This document shows positions 1 to 8,319 of a stretch of DNA of 64,000 bases, one piece after another. The stretch comes from an uncultured Mucilaginibacter sp. (GTDB lineage Bacteria > Bacteroidota > Bacteroidia > Sphingobacteriales > Sphingobacteriaceae), in contig CAJYJH010000065.1 of assembly GCA_913775265.1 (NCBI GenBank), positions 124,001 to 188,000 of the forward strand, written 5' to 3'. Below the pieces are notes generated by a model. The model saw only the letters and a program-made list of their open reading frames with translations, was not told where the DNA came from and made no database searches. A program made the position numbers and the translations under genes. Numbering within the stretch: the first letter of the stretch is position 1; the number at the start of each line of letters is the position of its first letter.

Positions 1-2
1 AC

Positions 3-950
3 CTGATAATTGGGTATTGCATGCAATCATGGGGTAAACCCATTGCTGTATTTAATTACACTATTTGGATTGCAAGAGTACCTTTATTTTATTTCTGCTA
101 CTTATGGGTTTATCCTAAATTTTTGTACAAAGGCAAGCCGTTGCAACTCACCAGTGGTATTATAGCCGCACTGCTTGGTTTTGTAGCCCTTCGGTTTTTA
201 GTAGAAGAAGTACTTTTTTTACAGTTATTCGGTATACACAACTATTGGGGTTACACTTTTCTGTCATACACTTTAGATAATATTTATTGGGGAAGTTCGA
301 CCGTTATTTTAAGCCTGGCTATTTACAGCGCATTTAACGCTATTTATAAAGAGCAGGAGAACAGATCATTACGCGAGGAAAAGATACAGGCTGAGCTGGC
401 GTTTTTGAAAACTCAGATCAACCCACATTTTTTATACAATACGTTAAATTACATCTACTCGCTGGCTTACCCGTTGTCCGACAAATTGGGTAACGCCGTC
501 ATCAAGCTTTCACAACTGATGCGTTATATGCTGACTGAAAGTGCCAGCGGCGATGTTGACCTGCAGCGCGAAGTAGAATACATAGAAAACTACATCAGCA
601 TTTATCAGCTACGGTTTGAGGATAGCTTTTTTGTAGATTTTAAAACCGAAGGCGACATTGCCGGCAAGCGGGTTTCGGCTCTGTTACTGGTCCCGTTTGT
701 CGAAAATGCCTTTAAGCACGGGGTAGTAAACGACCCCGACCGCCCAATCCGCATTCGCTTAAAAATAGCTGGCGACCGCCTGATGTTCACGGTAAGTAAC
801 CAAATTAGCCGCGGACAAAAAGATCACTCTACCGGAGTGGGCTTACCTAATATACGCCGCCGTCTGGAATTAATTTACCCCAACCGTCACGAATTGCTAA
901 TTGGTGATAACGGGCAAACTTATAAAACAACCTTAAACATCATAATATAA
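3..950 (+). CDS. LytS-type sensor histidine kinase (5' end outside window)
   Basis: Membrane sensor kinase of the LytS/YehU type (His_kinase plus HATPase_c). The frame is open to the left edge, so the true start probably lies outside; the first in-frame ATG is at 21. Numbered from that ATG, hydrophobic segments fill about 1-105. The H-box reads INPHFLYNTLN with the phospho-acceptor His at 136, the N-box has VENAF with Asn229, and the G-box is GVGLPNIRRR at 272-281. Its usual partner, a LytTR response regulator, lies one gene downstream at 2168. The serine hydrolase gene between them starts 3 nt after this stop, so the three are probably one transcript. The signal sensed is unknown. Confidence 0.9.
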   Translation: MIIGYCMQSWGKPIAVFNYTIWIARVPLFYFCYLWVYPKFLYKGKPLQLTSGIIAALLGFVALRFLVEEVLFLQLFGIHNYWGYTFLSYTLDNIYWGSSTVILSLAIYSAFNAIYKEQENRSLREEKIQAELAFLKTQINPHFLYNTLNYIYSLAYPLSDKLGNAVIKLSQLMRYMLTESASGDVDLQREVEYIENYISIYQLRFEDSFFVDFKTEGDIAGKRVSALLLVPFVENAFKHGVVNDPDRPIRIRLKIAGDRLMFTVSNQISRGQKDHSTGVGLPNIRRRLELIYPNRHELLIGDNGQTYKTTLNIII

Positions 951-952
951 AA

Positions 953-2152
953 ATGCTTATCAAAAAATTTAACAGCTTATGCTGTATGGCTTTGCTATGC
1001 CTTAGCGCCAGTAGTTGTTTCACTTTACGAGGACTTAAGTGGTGGCAGCCTAATTTAGATGACGTCAAAAAGTTCAAATCAGTCACTATTCCTACATCCT
1101 CTAACCCTTTCACATTTAATTTTAATACCAAGGCTCCTCAATATACAAAATTCAGGAATTGGCTGGATACGCTTCTACCTAATTCTAACACTAATGCATT
1201 TGTCGTGATTAAACACGATACTATTATTTACGAGTATTTTAATAAACAAAGTTCTGCAACGCTTCATCCCAGTTTTTCTATATCTAAATCTTTTATTGGT
1301 ACTTTGATAGGGATGGCTGTGGGTAAGCAATTAATTAGATCAACCAATGAGCCTGTGATTAAGTATTTACCTCAACTGAATGAAAATGACGAGCAACTAA
1401 AAAAACTAACCATCCAGCAATTACTTGATATGCGCGCCAGTATTGACTTTGACGAGCATAAAGAAACGCCCTTCGGTTCAATAACTAAACTTTATTACGG
1501 GCGTTCTTTAAAAAACCAGGTAAACCGGTTGCGTCTCAAAGCTAATCCCGGTGGCAAGTTTGAATACCAAAGTATTTGTACCCAAGTTTTATCCGCCATA
1601 TTGGAAAAGGCCTCAGGCAAAAAAGTAGAAGTTTTGCTTCGCGACTGGCTATGGCAGCCCTTGGGTATGGAAAGCGATGCAGTTTGGAGTACAGATGACC
1701 AACATACTGTCAAAGCTTACTGCTGTCTGAACGCTACTGCGCTCGATTTTGCAAAACTTGGACGGCTGTATCTGCACAAAGGGGAATGGCAGGGACGTAG
1801 GATACTTTCAGAAAATTGGGTAGCTGTTACAACTCATCCGGATACGCTGATGCACAAAGGATATAAAAATCAGTGGTGGGGGGTAGCTAATTATAAGTTT
1901 TTTAAAGACTCGGCACAGGCAGTCAACTACAAGCAACAGCAAAGGTTAAACGGCACTATTGGTAAAAACAGACGGCAGTTGTATTACATCCAGGTGCCTT
2001 CAAACGAGTTTGAAGCAGAGGGCATATTACAGCAGACCATTTATGTAAACCCCAACAATGGTGTCATCATAGTGCGCATGGGTAATTATCCACCCGCAGG
2101 CAAACCAAACTTTCCTGATGTTTTAATTCCTAATATTGGTAAACAGTTTTAA
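953..2152 (+). CDS. Serine hydrolase, class C beta-lactamase-like lipoprotein
   Basis: Beta-lactamase/penicillin-binding-protein fold serine hydrolase (399 aa). The N-terminus has a signal peptide and a lipobox-like SASSC with Cys22, so it is probably a lipoprotein of the envelope. The SxxK nucleophile motif is at Ser108-Lys111 (SISK). The second motif appears as Tyr204-Gln-Ser206 instead of the common YxN. The C-terminal region, normally an HGG-type motif, reads EGILQQTIYVNP, so the third active-site element is not canonical. Substrate unknown; peptidoglycan peptides, beta-lactams or esters are all possible. The gene sits between the LytS kinase and LytTR regulator genes (3 nt and 15 nt gaps), which suggests a shared transcript and perhaps a shared function in envelope sensing. 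Confidence 0.8.
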   Translation: MLIKKFNSLCCMALLCLSASSCFTLRGLKWWQPNLDDVKKFKSVTIPTSSNPFTFNFNTKAPQYTKFRNWLDTLLPNSNTNAFVVIKHDTIIYEYFNKQSSATLHPSFSISKSFIGTLIGMAVGKQLIRSTNEPVIKYLPQLNENDEQLKKLTIQQLLDMRASIDFDEHKETPFGSITKLYYGRSLKNQVNRLRLKANPGGKFEYQSICTQVLSAILEKASGKKVEVLLRDWLWQPLGMESDAVWSTDDQHTVKAYCCLNATALDFAKLGRLYLHKGEWQGRRILSENWVAVTTHPDTLMHKGYKNQWWGVANYKFFKDSAQAVNYKQQQRLNGTIGKNRRQLYYIQVPSNEFEAEGILQQTIYVNPNNGVIIVRMGNYPPAGKPNFPDVLIPNIGKQF

Positions 2153-2167
2153 ATTATCTTTACCTCC

Positions 2168-2905
2168 ATGATTCGCTGCCTTGCCGTTGATGACGAAGCC
2201 TACGCTGTTAAAATTATTGCCGATTACATTAGTAAAGTTCCTTTTTTAACTTTGGTGGGCACTACCACCAGTGCTATTGAGGCGCTCACGCTGGTACAGC
2301 AAGGCGGGGTAGATTTGGTTTTTCTGGATATCCAGATGCCCGACTTAACAGGCATACAGTTTTTAAAGCTTTGCGGCAGTAAATGCAAAGTAATTTTAAC
2401 CACCGCTTATCCCGAATATGCATTAGAGGGTTACGAACATGATGTGATCGATTACCTGCTGAAGCCTATTCCGTTCGACCGGTTTTTAAAGGCAGCACAA
2501 AAGGCCTTTAATCAATTGCAGCCTGCAACAACAGCCGTGCCACCGGTATTTACTGCTGCACCACCTGTTGCCGCGCCGGCTCCCGAGGCAGATTACATGT
2601 TTATCAAAGGTGATAGCAAAAACAAGTTTTTAAAGGTGAGCTATGAGGATGTGCTATATATCGAAGGCCTAAAAAACTACGTATCGGTTTTTACACCCGG
2701 TCAGCGACTGGTTACGTACCAAACCTTGCGCGATTTTGAAGAACAACTTCCTAAGCCCCCTTTCTTCAGGGTGCATAAATCCTACATCGTTTCCATCGAC
2801 CAGATACGGATGATAGATGGTCATACCATTTATATCCAAGACCAGGCCATACCCATAGGCGAAACGTATCGCGAAGAGTTTTATAAACTCATCCGCGAGG
2901 AATAA
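2168..2905 (+). CDS. LytTR-family response regulator
   Basis: Two-domain DNA-binding response regulator (245 aa). The receiver domain spans about 1-118, with acidic residues Asp8/Asp9, phospho-acceptor Asp54 in FLDIQMPD and Lys99 in YLLKPI. A Pro/Ala-rich linker (about 120-140) leads to a LytTR DNA-binding domain (about 142-243) containing FLKVSYEDVLYIEGLKNYV and FFRVHKSYIV. It is the expected partner of the LytS-type kinase at the left edge. Targets are not evident in the window. Confidence 0.92.
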   Translation: MIRCLAVDDEAYAVKIIADYISKVPFLTLVGTTTSAIEALTLVQQGGVDLVFLDIQMPDLTGIQFLKLCGSKCKVILTTAYPEYALEGYEHDVIDYLLKPIPFDRFLKAAQKAFNQLQPATTAVPPVFTAAPPVAAPAPEADYMFIKGDSKNKFLKVSYEDVLYIEGLKNYVSVFTPGQRLVTYQTLRDFEEQLPKPPFFRVHKSYIVSIDQIRMIDGHTIYIQDQAIPIGETYREEFYKLIREE

Positions 2906-2931
2906 ATACTGTGGCGGTAAGGTAAAGCTGA

Positions 2932-2959
2932 TTGCAATTGCGGCACTTTACTATATTTG
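2932..2959 (+). promoter_or_regulatory. Possible Bacteroidota promoter for the NadR-like gene
   Basis: TATATTTG at 2952-2959 matches the -7 consensus TAnnTTTG, and a TTG at 2932-2934 could be the -33 element. The 17-nt spacing is a little short, so this is tentative. It lies in the 82-nt gap before the ATG at 2988. Confidence 0.4.
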
Positions 2960-2987
2960 CTGAACTGGTAAATGCCGGAGAGTAATC

Positions 2988-3521
2988 ATGCCGCAAGATA
3001 TTATCAAAATAGCTGTTGTTGGTCCCGAAAGTACGGGCAAGTCGGCTATGTCGGCATATCTGGCAAAGCATTACCAAACCGTTTGGGTACCCGAATATGC
3101 CCGCGAGTATTGCGAAAAGCTTACCGGCGATTGTACCTGGCAGGACGAGATCAACATGTATCATGGCCAGCTGGCCTTAGAGCACGAATTGCTTCCGCAA
3201 GCCAATCGCATCCTGATCTGCGATACTACCTTTATCACCATCAAAATCTGGAGCGACGAGATGTTTGGCGAGGCACCACCCGAAGTGATAGACCAACTGC
3301 CCAAGCATACTTACGATTTTTATCTACTCCTGAATATCGACCTGCCCTGGCAGGACGATCCCTTGCGCAACTTCCCGACTATGCGCGAGCATTTTATGGC
3401 CGTTTGGCACCGCGAACTACAGGCTTTGCAAGCTAATTATGTAGTAATATCGGGCCAGGGGCAGCCCCGCTATGATGCAGCCGTTGAGGCGGTTGACAAT
3501 TTCTTAAAAAATATTTCATAA
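2988..3521 (+). CDS. NadR-like ribosylnicotinamide kinase-type ATPase
   Basis: Small P-loop protein (177 aa) of the AAA_28/NadR C-terminal type. The Walker A motif is GPESTGKS at 12-19, followed by VPEYAREYCEKL, which is typical of the nicotinamide riboside kinase domain of NadR. A Walker-B-like strand LICDTTFITIKIW follows at about 80-92. The family phosphorylates nicotinamide riboside to NMN in NAD salvage. No adenylyltransferase domain is present and no pnuC transporter gene is adjacent, so the assignment rests on the kinase domain alone. A different overlapping frame at 2972-3436 is a shadow. Confidence 0.8.
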   Translation: MPQDIIKIAVVGPESTGKSAMSAYLAKHYQTVWVPEYAREYCEKLTGDCTWQDEINMYHGQLALEHELLPQANRILICDTTFITIKIWSDEMFGEAPPEVIDQLPKHTYDFYLLLNIDLPWQDDPLRNFPTMREHFMAVWHRELQALQANYVVISGQGQPRYDAAVEAVDNFLKNIS

Positions 3522-3535
3522 TTTTTTAGCCTGGG

Positions 3536-3563
3536 TGCAACGATGCAGAAAATGCTGCGTCTT
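3536..3563 (+). promoter_or_regulatory. ECF-type promoter upstream of the sigma factor
   Basis: TGCAAC at 3536-3541 and CGTCTT at 3558-3563, separated by 16 nt, have the shape of an ECF sigma promoter (AAC-type -35, CGTC-type -10). It lies 23 nt upstream of the TTG start of the ECF sigma gene. ECF factors commonly activate their own operon, so this is a good candidate for autoregulation. No TAnnTTTG is seen at the matching distance. Confidence 0.45.
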
Positions 3564-3585
3564 GTAACTTGAAAGCTAATCACGA

Positions 3586-4143
3586 TTGGAAGCCTTATAC
3601 ATAGACAAGCATTATCAACTGGTGGTTGAGTGCAAGCAGGGAAGTAAAAAAGCCTGCTATGAATTGTATCGCCTGTACTCGAAGGCCATGTTAAACGTGG
3701 CGTTTCGGATATTGAATAATGTGGACGAGGCCCAGGATGTGCTGCAGGAATCTTTTTTAGATGCCTTTAATAAGCTAAAAGATTTTAGGCAGGAAACCAC
3801 TTTTGGTTTATGGCTGAAGCAAATTGTAGTGAACCGCTCTATCAACTTGTTGCGGAAGCGCAAATTGGAATGGGTAGAAATGGAAAGCGAACAACTGGAG
3901 AATATACCCGATGAGGAGGAAAGTGATGATGAGGATATACAATACCGGGTGGAGCAGATTAAAGAAGCCATGAAGCTTTTACCTGAAGGGTACCGGGTAG
4001 TCATATCCCTTTACTTATTAGAAGGGTACGACCACGAAGAGATTGGCCAAATTTTAAATATTTCTGAAAATACCTCAAGAACCCAGTTTTTGAGGGCTAA
4101 AAGAAAACTTAGCGAAGTACTGAAAATAAAAGGAGTAGCCTAA
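3586..4143 (+). CDS. ECF RNA polymerase sigma factor (sigma-70 family)
   Basis: Extracytoplasmic-function sigma factor (185 aa). Region 2 spans about 15-85 (AMLNVAFRILNN, DEAQDVLQESFLDAF) and region 4 about 120-180 (LPEGYRVVISLYLLEGYDHE, then a helix-turn-helix). The start is a TTG at 3586: an in-frame TAA at 3577 blocks anything further upstream, and the first internal Met (residue 35) would remove part of region 2. The acidic linker EEESDDED is typical of Bacteroidota members. The stop overlaps the start of the membrane anti-sigma gene by 1 nt (TAATG), indicating translational coupling. Bound and released by that partner by analogy with the family. Confidence 0.9.
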   Translation: MEALYIDKHYQLVVECKQGSKKACYELYRLYSKAMLNVAFRILNNVDEAQDVLQESFLDAFNKLKDFRQETTFGLWLKQIVVNRSINLLRKRKLEWVEMESEQLENIPDEEESDDEDIQYRVEQIKEAMKLLPEGYRVVISLYLLEGYDHEEIGQILNISENTSRTQFLRAKRKLSEVLKIKGVA

Positions 4144-4709
4144 TGAGTAAGCGATTAGAAAAATTTATTGTAGATAACCGCGAAGAATTTGATGATCTGG
4201 AGCCGACTGCGGGTTTGTGGGACCGCATTGAGCAGCAGATGGAGGCAAGTGTAGTTGAGCTGCCAAAAAAGCGTGAGGCCAAAACCTTTTCGTTAGGTTT
4301 TGTACTGCGCGTTGCAGCCATCATTATTGTAGTAATGGGTGTTGGTTTTGGAGCCTATCTGCAGAGCCAGAAAAGTGCAGGTGTTGATTTAGCAGCCATC
4401 AACCCTGAATATGCCAAGCAGCAGGTACAGTATGTATCGCTGATTGAGAGTAAACGCAACGAATTAAAAGAGCTGACCAAAAGTGATCCGCAGTTATACC
4501 ACGAGTTTAACGGCGAGATTAATAAGATGGAAGCATCATATAAAAACCTTAAACATGATTTAGCTACCAGTCCTAACCAGGAAAGAGTTTTACGTGCAAT
4601 GATCCGGAACTTGCAAATACAAGCCGAGGTGCTTAATCAGCAATTACAAGTGATAGAACAGTTTAGAGACAGTAAAAGTGAACCCACCCATGAAACTAAA
4701 AATATTTAA
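4143..4709 (+). CDS. Single-pass membrane anti-sigma factor-like protein
   Basis: A 188-aa protein with a soluble N-terminus (about 1-55, including LEPTAGLWDRIEQQM), one transmembrane helix (about 57-78, VLRVAAIIIVVMGVGFGAYL) and a periplasmic C-terminal helical region rich in Gln/Glu. This layout and the 1-nt overlap with an ECF sigma gene identify it as the likely anti-sigma factor. Sequence family not otherwise recognised. The last 20 nt overlap the next gene. Confidence 0.75.
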   Translation: MSKRLEKFIVDNREEFDDLEPTAGLWDRIEQQMEASVVELPKKREAKTFSLGFVLRVAAIIIVVMGVGFGAYLQSQKSAGVDLAAINPEYAKQQVQYVSLIESKRNELKELTKSDPQLYHEFNGEINKMEASYKNLKHDLATSPNQERVLRAMIRNLQIQAEVLNQQLQVIEQFRDSKSEPTHETKNI

Positions 4710-6060
4710 TATCAAAGCGCTTTTGTTATGCAGTCTGCTGGTTGCGGTGCAGGGCAGCTTTGCACAACAAAATAAGGCAGATAGTGACCAGGATTTTGAT
4801 AGGCAGATGCAAAAACTGCAAGGCCAGATGCGCGACCTGCAAAAACAGATGAACAAACTGCAGGTGCAAAAGCTGAAAGAAAAATCTGCCGAATTGCAGA
4901 AGTTATCCAAAGATTTAAGCACACGCGCTCTGGCTCATGTAGATGATTTCAACATCGCAGGTGTTGAGAAAGGTTTGGGTGTAGCCGTTGTGCCAAACCT
5001 GGAAGGTTTGGGTAAAATATCTCCTTTAGTACACACCAATCTTAATGGTCTTAAACTATCACCTAACGCTTATAATTTCAATTTTGACGAAAAGTCACTA
5101 AAAGAAAAAATACAAAGCGGCGAGGTTAAAGAAAAAACTAAAACTTACAGCAAAAGCTACAGCGTAGATGCTAACGATAAGCTGATGATCAACAACACTT
5201 ATGGAAAAGTAACCGTAAATACCTGGGCTAAAAATGAGGTAAAAGTGGATGTACAGATGACAGCTTACGCCAACGAAGAAGAGGAAGCACAAAAATTACT
5301 GGATAATATAACTATACAGGACAGTAAGGAAAACTCAGTGATTTCTTTTAAAACCAGCATAGCTTCAACCACATTTAGAAATAGTAACACCAATGTGATT
5401 GGCACATGGTTTAGCTCGGGTAAAAGTAATACCCGTAAAATGGTGATTAATTATATAGTGTACATGCCAGCCAAAAGCCAATTAGATGTTACCAACAGGT
5501 TTGGGAGTGTTTCTTTGCCCGATTTATCAGGCAAGGTAAATGTTAAACTGTCTTATGGTACTTTGATATCGCAAGATTTAACCAATACTGAAAATGATAT
5601 TAAAGTAAGTTTTGGAGATGCCAGGATAGCAGCTTTACGAAGTGGTGACATTAATGTAAGTTATGGTAAACTGTTTTTAGGGACGGCAGATAATGTTAAA
5701 GCACGCGTAAGCTTCGGTTCGATGAACATTGATAAGTTAAAATCTTCCGGGATTATTGCCGCCCGTTACGGCGAAGGTGTTACCGTGGGCGAGCTGGATA
5801 AAAACCTGAAAAGCTTAAATGTTGATGCACAATTTACCAAGGTGGCTTTATCAAATCTTAAAGACAATTACGACTTTGATGTAACTACTCATTTAGGCAG
5901 CTTTGATTATGGTAATGTTGTAAAAGTAATCAGTACGACACCTGAAGAGAATACCCGTCACTTCTCATCTACCCGTAATTTTAAAGGTCAGGTTAACAAG
6001 GGCAGTTCAGACAAAGCCATTACGATCAAATCAAGTTACACACAGGTGAAATTCGATTAA
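4690..6060 (+). CDS. Secreted DUF4097-like beta-strand repeat protein
   Basis: Secreted protein of 456 aa. I chose the ATG at 4690 over a GTG at 4678 because MKLKIFNIKALLLCSLL begins a clear signal peptide ending near FAQQ. Residues about 32-75 form a Gln/Lys/Leu-rich coiled coil. The rest consists of repeated short beta units (NNTYGKVTVNTW, VTNRFGSVSLPDL, KLSYGTLIS, VSFGDARIAAL, NVSYGKLFLG, RVSFGSMNI) typical of the DUF4097 beta-helix-like family. It is the third gene of the sigma/anti-sigma operon, overlapping the previous gene by 20 nt. A role in sensing or protecting the envelope is plausible but not shown. Confidence 0.8.
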   Translation: MKLKIFNIKALLLCSLLVAVQGSFAQQNKADSDQDFDRQMQKLQGQMRDLQKQMNKLQVQKLKEKSAELQKLSKDLSTRALAHVDDFNIAGVEKGLGVAVVPNLEGLGKISPLVHTNLNGLKLSPNAYNFNFDEKSLKEKIQSGEVKEKTKTYSKSYSVDANDKLMINNTYGKVTVNTWAKNEVKVDVQMTAYANEEEEAQKLLDNITIQDSKENSVISFKTSIASTTFRNSNTNVIGTWFSSGKSNTRKMVINYIVYMPAKSQLDVTNRFGSVSLPDLSGKVNVKLSYGTLISQDLTNTENDIKVSFGDARIAALRSGDINVSYGKLFLGTADNVKARVSFGSMNIDKLKSSGIIAARYGEGVTVGELDKNLKSLNVDAQFTKVALSNLKDNYDFDVTTHLGSFDYGNVVKVISTTPEENTRHFSSTRNFKGQVNKGSSDKAITIKSSYTQVKFD

Positions 6061-6086
6061 CACAACATCCCCAATTCATATAAATT

Positions 6087-6116
6087 AAAACCCTTGCTGT
6101 TATCGGCAGGGGTTTT
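6087..6116 (+). terminator. Rho-independent terminator after the sigma operon
   Basis: Stem AAAACCCTTGC (6087-6097) pairs with GCAGGGGTTTT (6106-6116), 11 bp with one G-T pair and an 8-nt loop. It lies 26 nt after the DUF4097-like stop. Confidence 0.75.
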
Positions 6117-6145
6117 GCTATTTTCGGGGCATATCAGCCTGTAAA

Positions 6146-6904
6146 ATGGAGTTACTCACCGACCCCGAAGCCTGGGTATCACTGGCTACCTTAACCCTGC
6201 TCGAAATTGTGCTGGGGATTGACAATATCATTTTTGTTTCAATACAGGCCGGCAAGCTGCCCACCGATCAGCAAGATAAAGCCCGTAAACTGGGTTTAAT
6301 CGGCGCTATGGTCACCCGGATTTTGCTGTTATTATCTATCAGCTGGATTATGAAGCTCACCAAGCCTTTCATTAATCTGGGCGATGTGCTGAATATCAGT
6401 AACCCTGACTGGGCAGAACGTTTGGCTTTTTCAGGCCGGGATTTAATCCTGTTAGTTGGGGGCTTGTTCTTGATTTACAAAAGCAGTCACGAAATCCACG
6501 AAAACATTGATCATACTGAAGAGAATGAAGATGATACCAAACCACAATCGTTCTGGGCAGCTATTGTACAGATCATGTTGCTGGATATCGTTTTTTCGCT
6601 CGATTCGGTCATTACTGCCGTTGGTTTAGCCGATCATGTGGAAGTAATGATTGCCGCTGTAGTAATTTCTGTAGGCATTATGTTGTGGGCCTCATTACCC
6701 ATTGCCAGCTTTGTAAATCGGCATCCTACCGTAAAAATGTTAGCACTATCTTTCCTGCTGCTTATCGGCGTATCGCTATTAGCTGAATCTTTTGATCAGG
6801 AAATACCTAAAGGCTATATCTACTTCTCGATGGCTTTTGCCGTGCTGGTAGAATTACTCAACCTAAAAGCAAAAGCCAAAAAAAAAGCAGCGAGTGGCAA
6901 TTAA
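6146..6904 (+). CDS. TerC/Alx-family integral membrane protein
   Basis: Integral membrane protein (252 aa) of the TerC family. The first helix carries LLEIVLGIDNIIFVSI with conserved acidic residues (Glu20, Asp26), and a second copy of the motif reads MLLDIVFSLDSVITAVG. About seven hydrophobic helices are separated by a charged loop (HENIDHTEENEDDTK). Family members take part in metal (often Mn) homeostasis or tellurite-resistance phenotypes. The length is normal for the short TerC form without a CBS extension. Single gene flanked by terminators on both sides. Confidence 0.9.
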   Translation: MELLTDPEAWVSLATLTLLEIVLGIDNIIFVSIQAGKLPTDQQDKARKLGLIGAMVTRILLLLSISWIMKLTKPFINLGDVLNISNPDWAERLAFSGRDLILLVGGLFLIYKSSHEIHENIDHTEENEDDTKPQSFWAAIVQIMLLDIVFSLDSVITAVGLADHVEVMIAAVVISVGIMLWASLPIASFVNRHPTVKMLALSFLLLIGVSLLAESFDQEIPKGYIYFSMAFAVLVELLNLKAKAKKKAASGN

Positions 6905-6988
6905 TAAGCCAAAGTAAGGGATGTTGGACATATTAGTTAGATACGAAACTCTACAATAAAAAAGTATTTAAATTTTTTATAGCCTTTA

Positions 6989-7024
6989 AACGAACAGAAG
7001 CCGCATTTGCGGCTTCTGTTCGTT
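6989..7024. terminator. Strong bidirectional terminator
   Basis: Perfect 16-bp inverted repeat, AACGAACAGAAGCCGC (6989-7004) and its complement (7009-7024), with a 4-nt ATTT loop, between the converging terC and GH105 genes. An A/T-rich stretch lies on both sides, so it can end transcription from either strand. Confidence 0.85.
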
Positions 7025-7041
7025 ATGTATTTTAAAGTAAT

Positions 7042-8187
7042 TTATTTGCTCAAGCGTACTATCTCACTGCCGGCCAAGAGGTAACAACCTAACCCATAAT
7101 CTTCAAAATCGGGAATATGATCATAGCTTACAGGCTGACCGTCTTTAGGCTCTTTGCCAGTGCCTTGTACATAGCCTAACATTCCGTCAGGGTGCAGGCA
7201 ATCTTTAGCCATTGCATTCCAGGCTTTGGCAATAATGGGTTGGTAAGTTGCCTTTTTCAGGATGCCGTTGTTTACGCCCCAGGCCATACCGTAAATAAAC
7301 AGTGAAGTACCGGTTAACTCTTTACCGCCGTAGTTGGTAGGATCCATTAAACTTACGTTCCAGTAGCCATCGGTGCGCTGCAACGGTACCAAGGCGGTAA
7401 TCATGTCTTTAAACATTTGCAGGTATTCGGCCCGGTGCGGTGCATTTTTAGGCATTACCTCAAGCACACGAACCATGGCTGCTACTACCCAGCCATTACC
7501 GCGCGACCAATAGCAGTTGGCCCCGTTAGGCTCTTTGTAAGGCGGCACAAAATCTTTATCGCGCCACCATAAACGCTCCTGCGGGTTATATAAACCTTTA
7601 CCGCCATGCATCGTTTTTGAATAATTGTATATCTTGTACATTTTCTCAAAATAGCGGTCGTCTTTGTAGATGGTTCCTAATTTAGCAAAGATGGGCATGG
7701 CCATTTGCAAGGCATCTATCCAGTGCCAATCATCAATTTTATCGCCGGTCAGCATCATATCAATGTTTTTTTTGATGGGCTCTATGTATTCCGGTTTTTT
7801 ATCTAATTGGTAAAGCTCAATGTAAGTTTGGCCGCAGCACTGATTATCGGCATTGCGGGTACTTAGCCCGTCGCGCGGTTCCCATTTGTGATGGTTGGCC
7901 CAGTCAATCGCGTACTGATAGTACTCCTTTTTAGGATCGATTTTATGCAAAGCCATTAGCCCTTCATAGTAAACAGCACGTGTCCATAAATTACTGGTGC
8001 GCACCCGGCCCACGTTAGTTACAGCCCCCGGATCGGGCCATTTCTTCATAAAATAAGCATTAGCGAGTTCCATATCACTCACAATCTTTGATTTGGCAGG
8101 CAGCTTTTGTGCCTGTAAACCCTTAAAGGGAGCTACCAGTATTAAACCGGCTATCATGATAGAAGAACTTAGTTTACTGTTTAACAT
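7042..8187 (-). CDS. Unsaturated rhamnogalacturonyl hydrolase, GH105/GH88 family
   Basis: Secreted (alpha/alpha)6-barrel hydrolase (381 aa) with a signal peptide (about 1-26, ending LQAQ). Typical GH105 (YteR/RhiN-like) motifs are WHWIDALQMAMPIFAKLG, which includes the general catalytic Asp, and YWSRGNGWVVAAMVRVLE, followed by DGYWNVSL. The family removes the 4,5-unsaturated galacturonyl residue left by rhamnogalacturonan or pectate lyases. It is the last gene of the leftward pectin locus, 132 nt after the preceding acetylesterase, so it may have its own promoter. A second GH105-like gene lies at 14903. Confidence 0.88.
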   Translation of the reverse strand: MLNSKLSSSIMIAGLILVAPFKGLQAQKLPAKSKIVSDMELANAYFMKKWPDPGAVTNVGRVRTSNLWTRAVYYEGLMALHKIDPKKEYYQYAIDWANHHKWEPRDGLSTRNADNQCCGQTYIELYQLDKKPEYIEPIKKNIDMMLTGDKIDDWHWIDALQMAMPIFAKLGTIYKDDRYFEKMYKIYNYSKTMHGGKGLYNPQERLWWRDKDFVPPYKEPNGANCYWSRGNGWVVAAMVRVLEVMPKNAPHRAEYLQMFKDMITALVPLQRTDGYWNVSLMDPTNYGGKELTGTSLFIYGMAWGVNNGILKKATYQPIIAKAWNAMAKDCLHPDGMLGYVQGTGKEPKDGQPVSYDHIPDFEDYGLGCYLLAGSEIVRLSK

Positions 8188-8319
8188 AGAGTGTGTTTTA
8201 TGATCAGCGTATTTGTTAATGGTGTTTGCCTGGCGAGCATTGCAATTAAGTATTTCCGTATTAGAAAGCGGTTAATTCATACTGCTCAATGCAAAGCATC
8301 TTTGTAAAAGTCAAGGATT

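Noticed and set aside
2972..3436. A 154-codon frame overlapping the NadR-like gene on the same strand
   Set aside because: It overlaps a gene with a clear P-loop, and its translation is Arg/Ala-rich without motifs.
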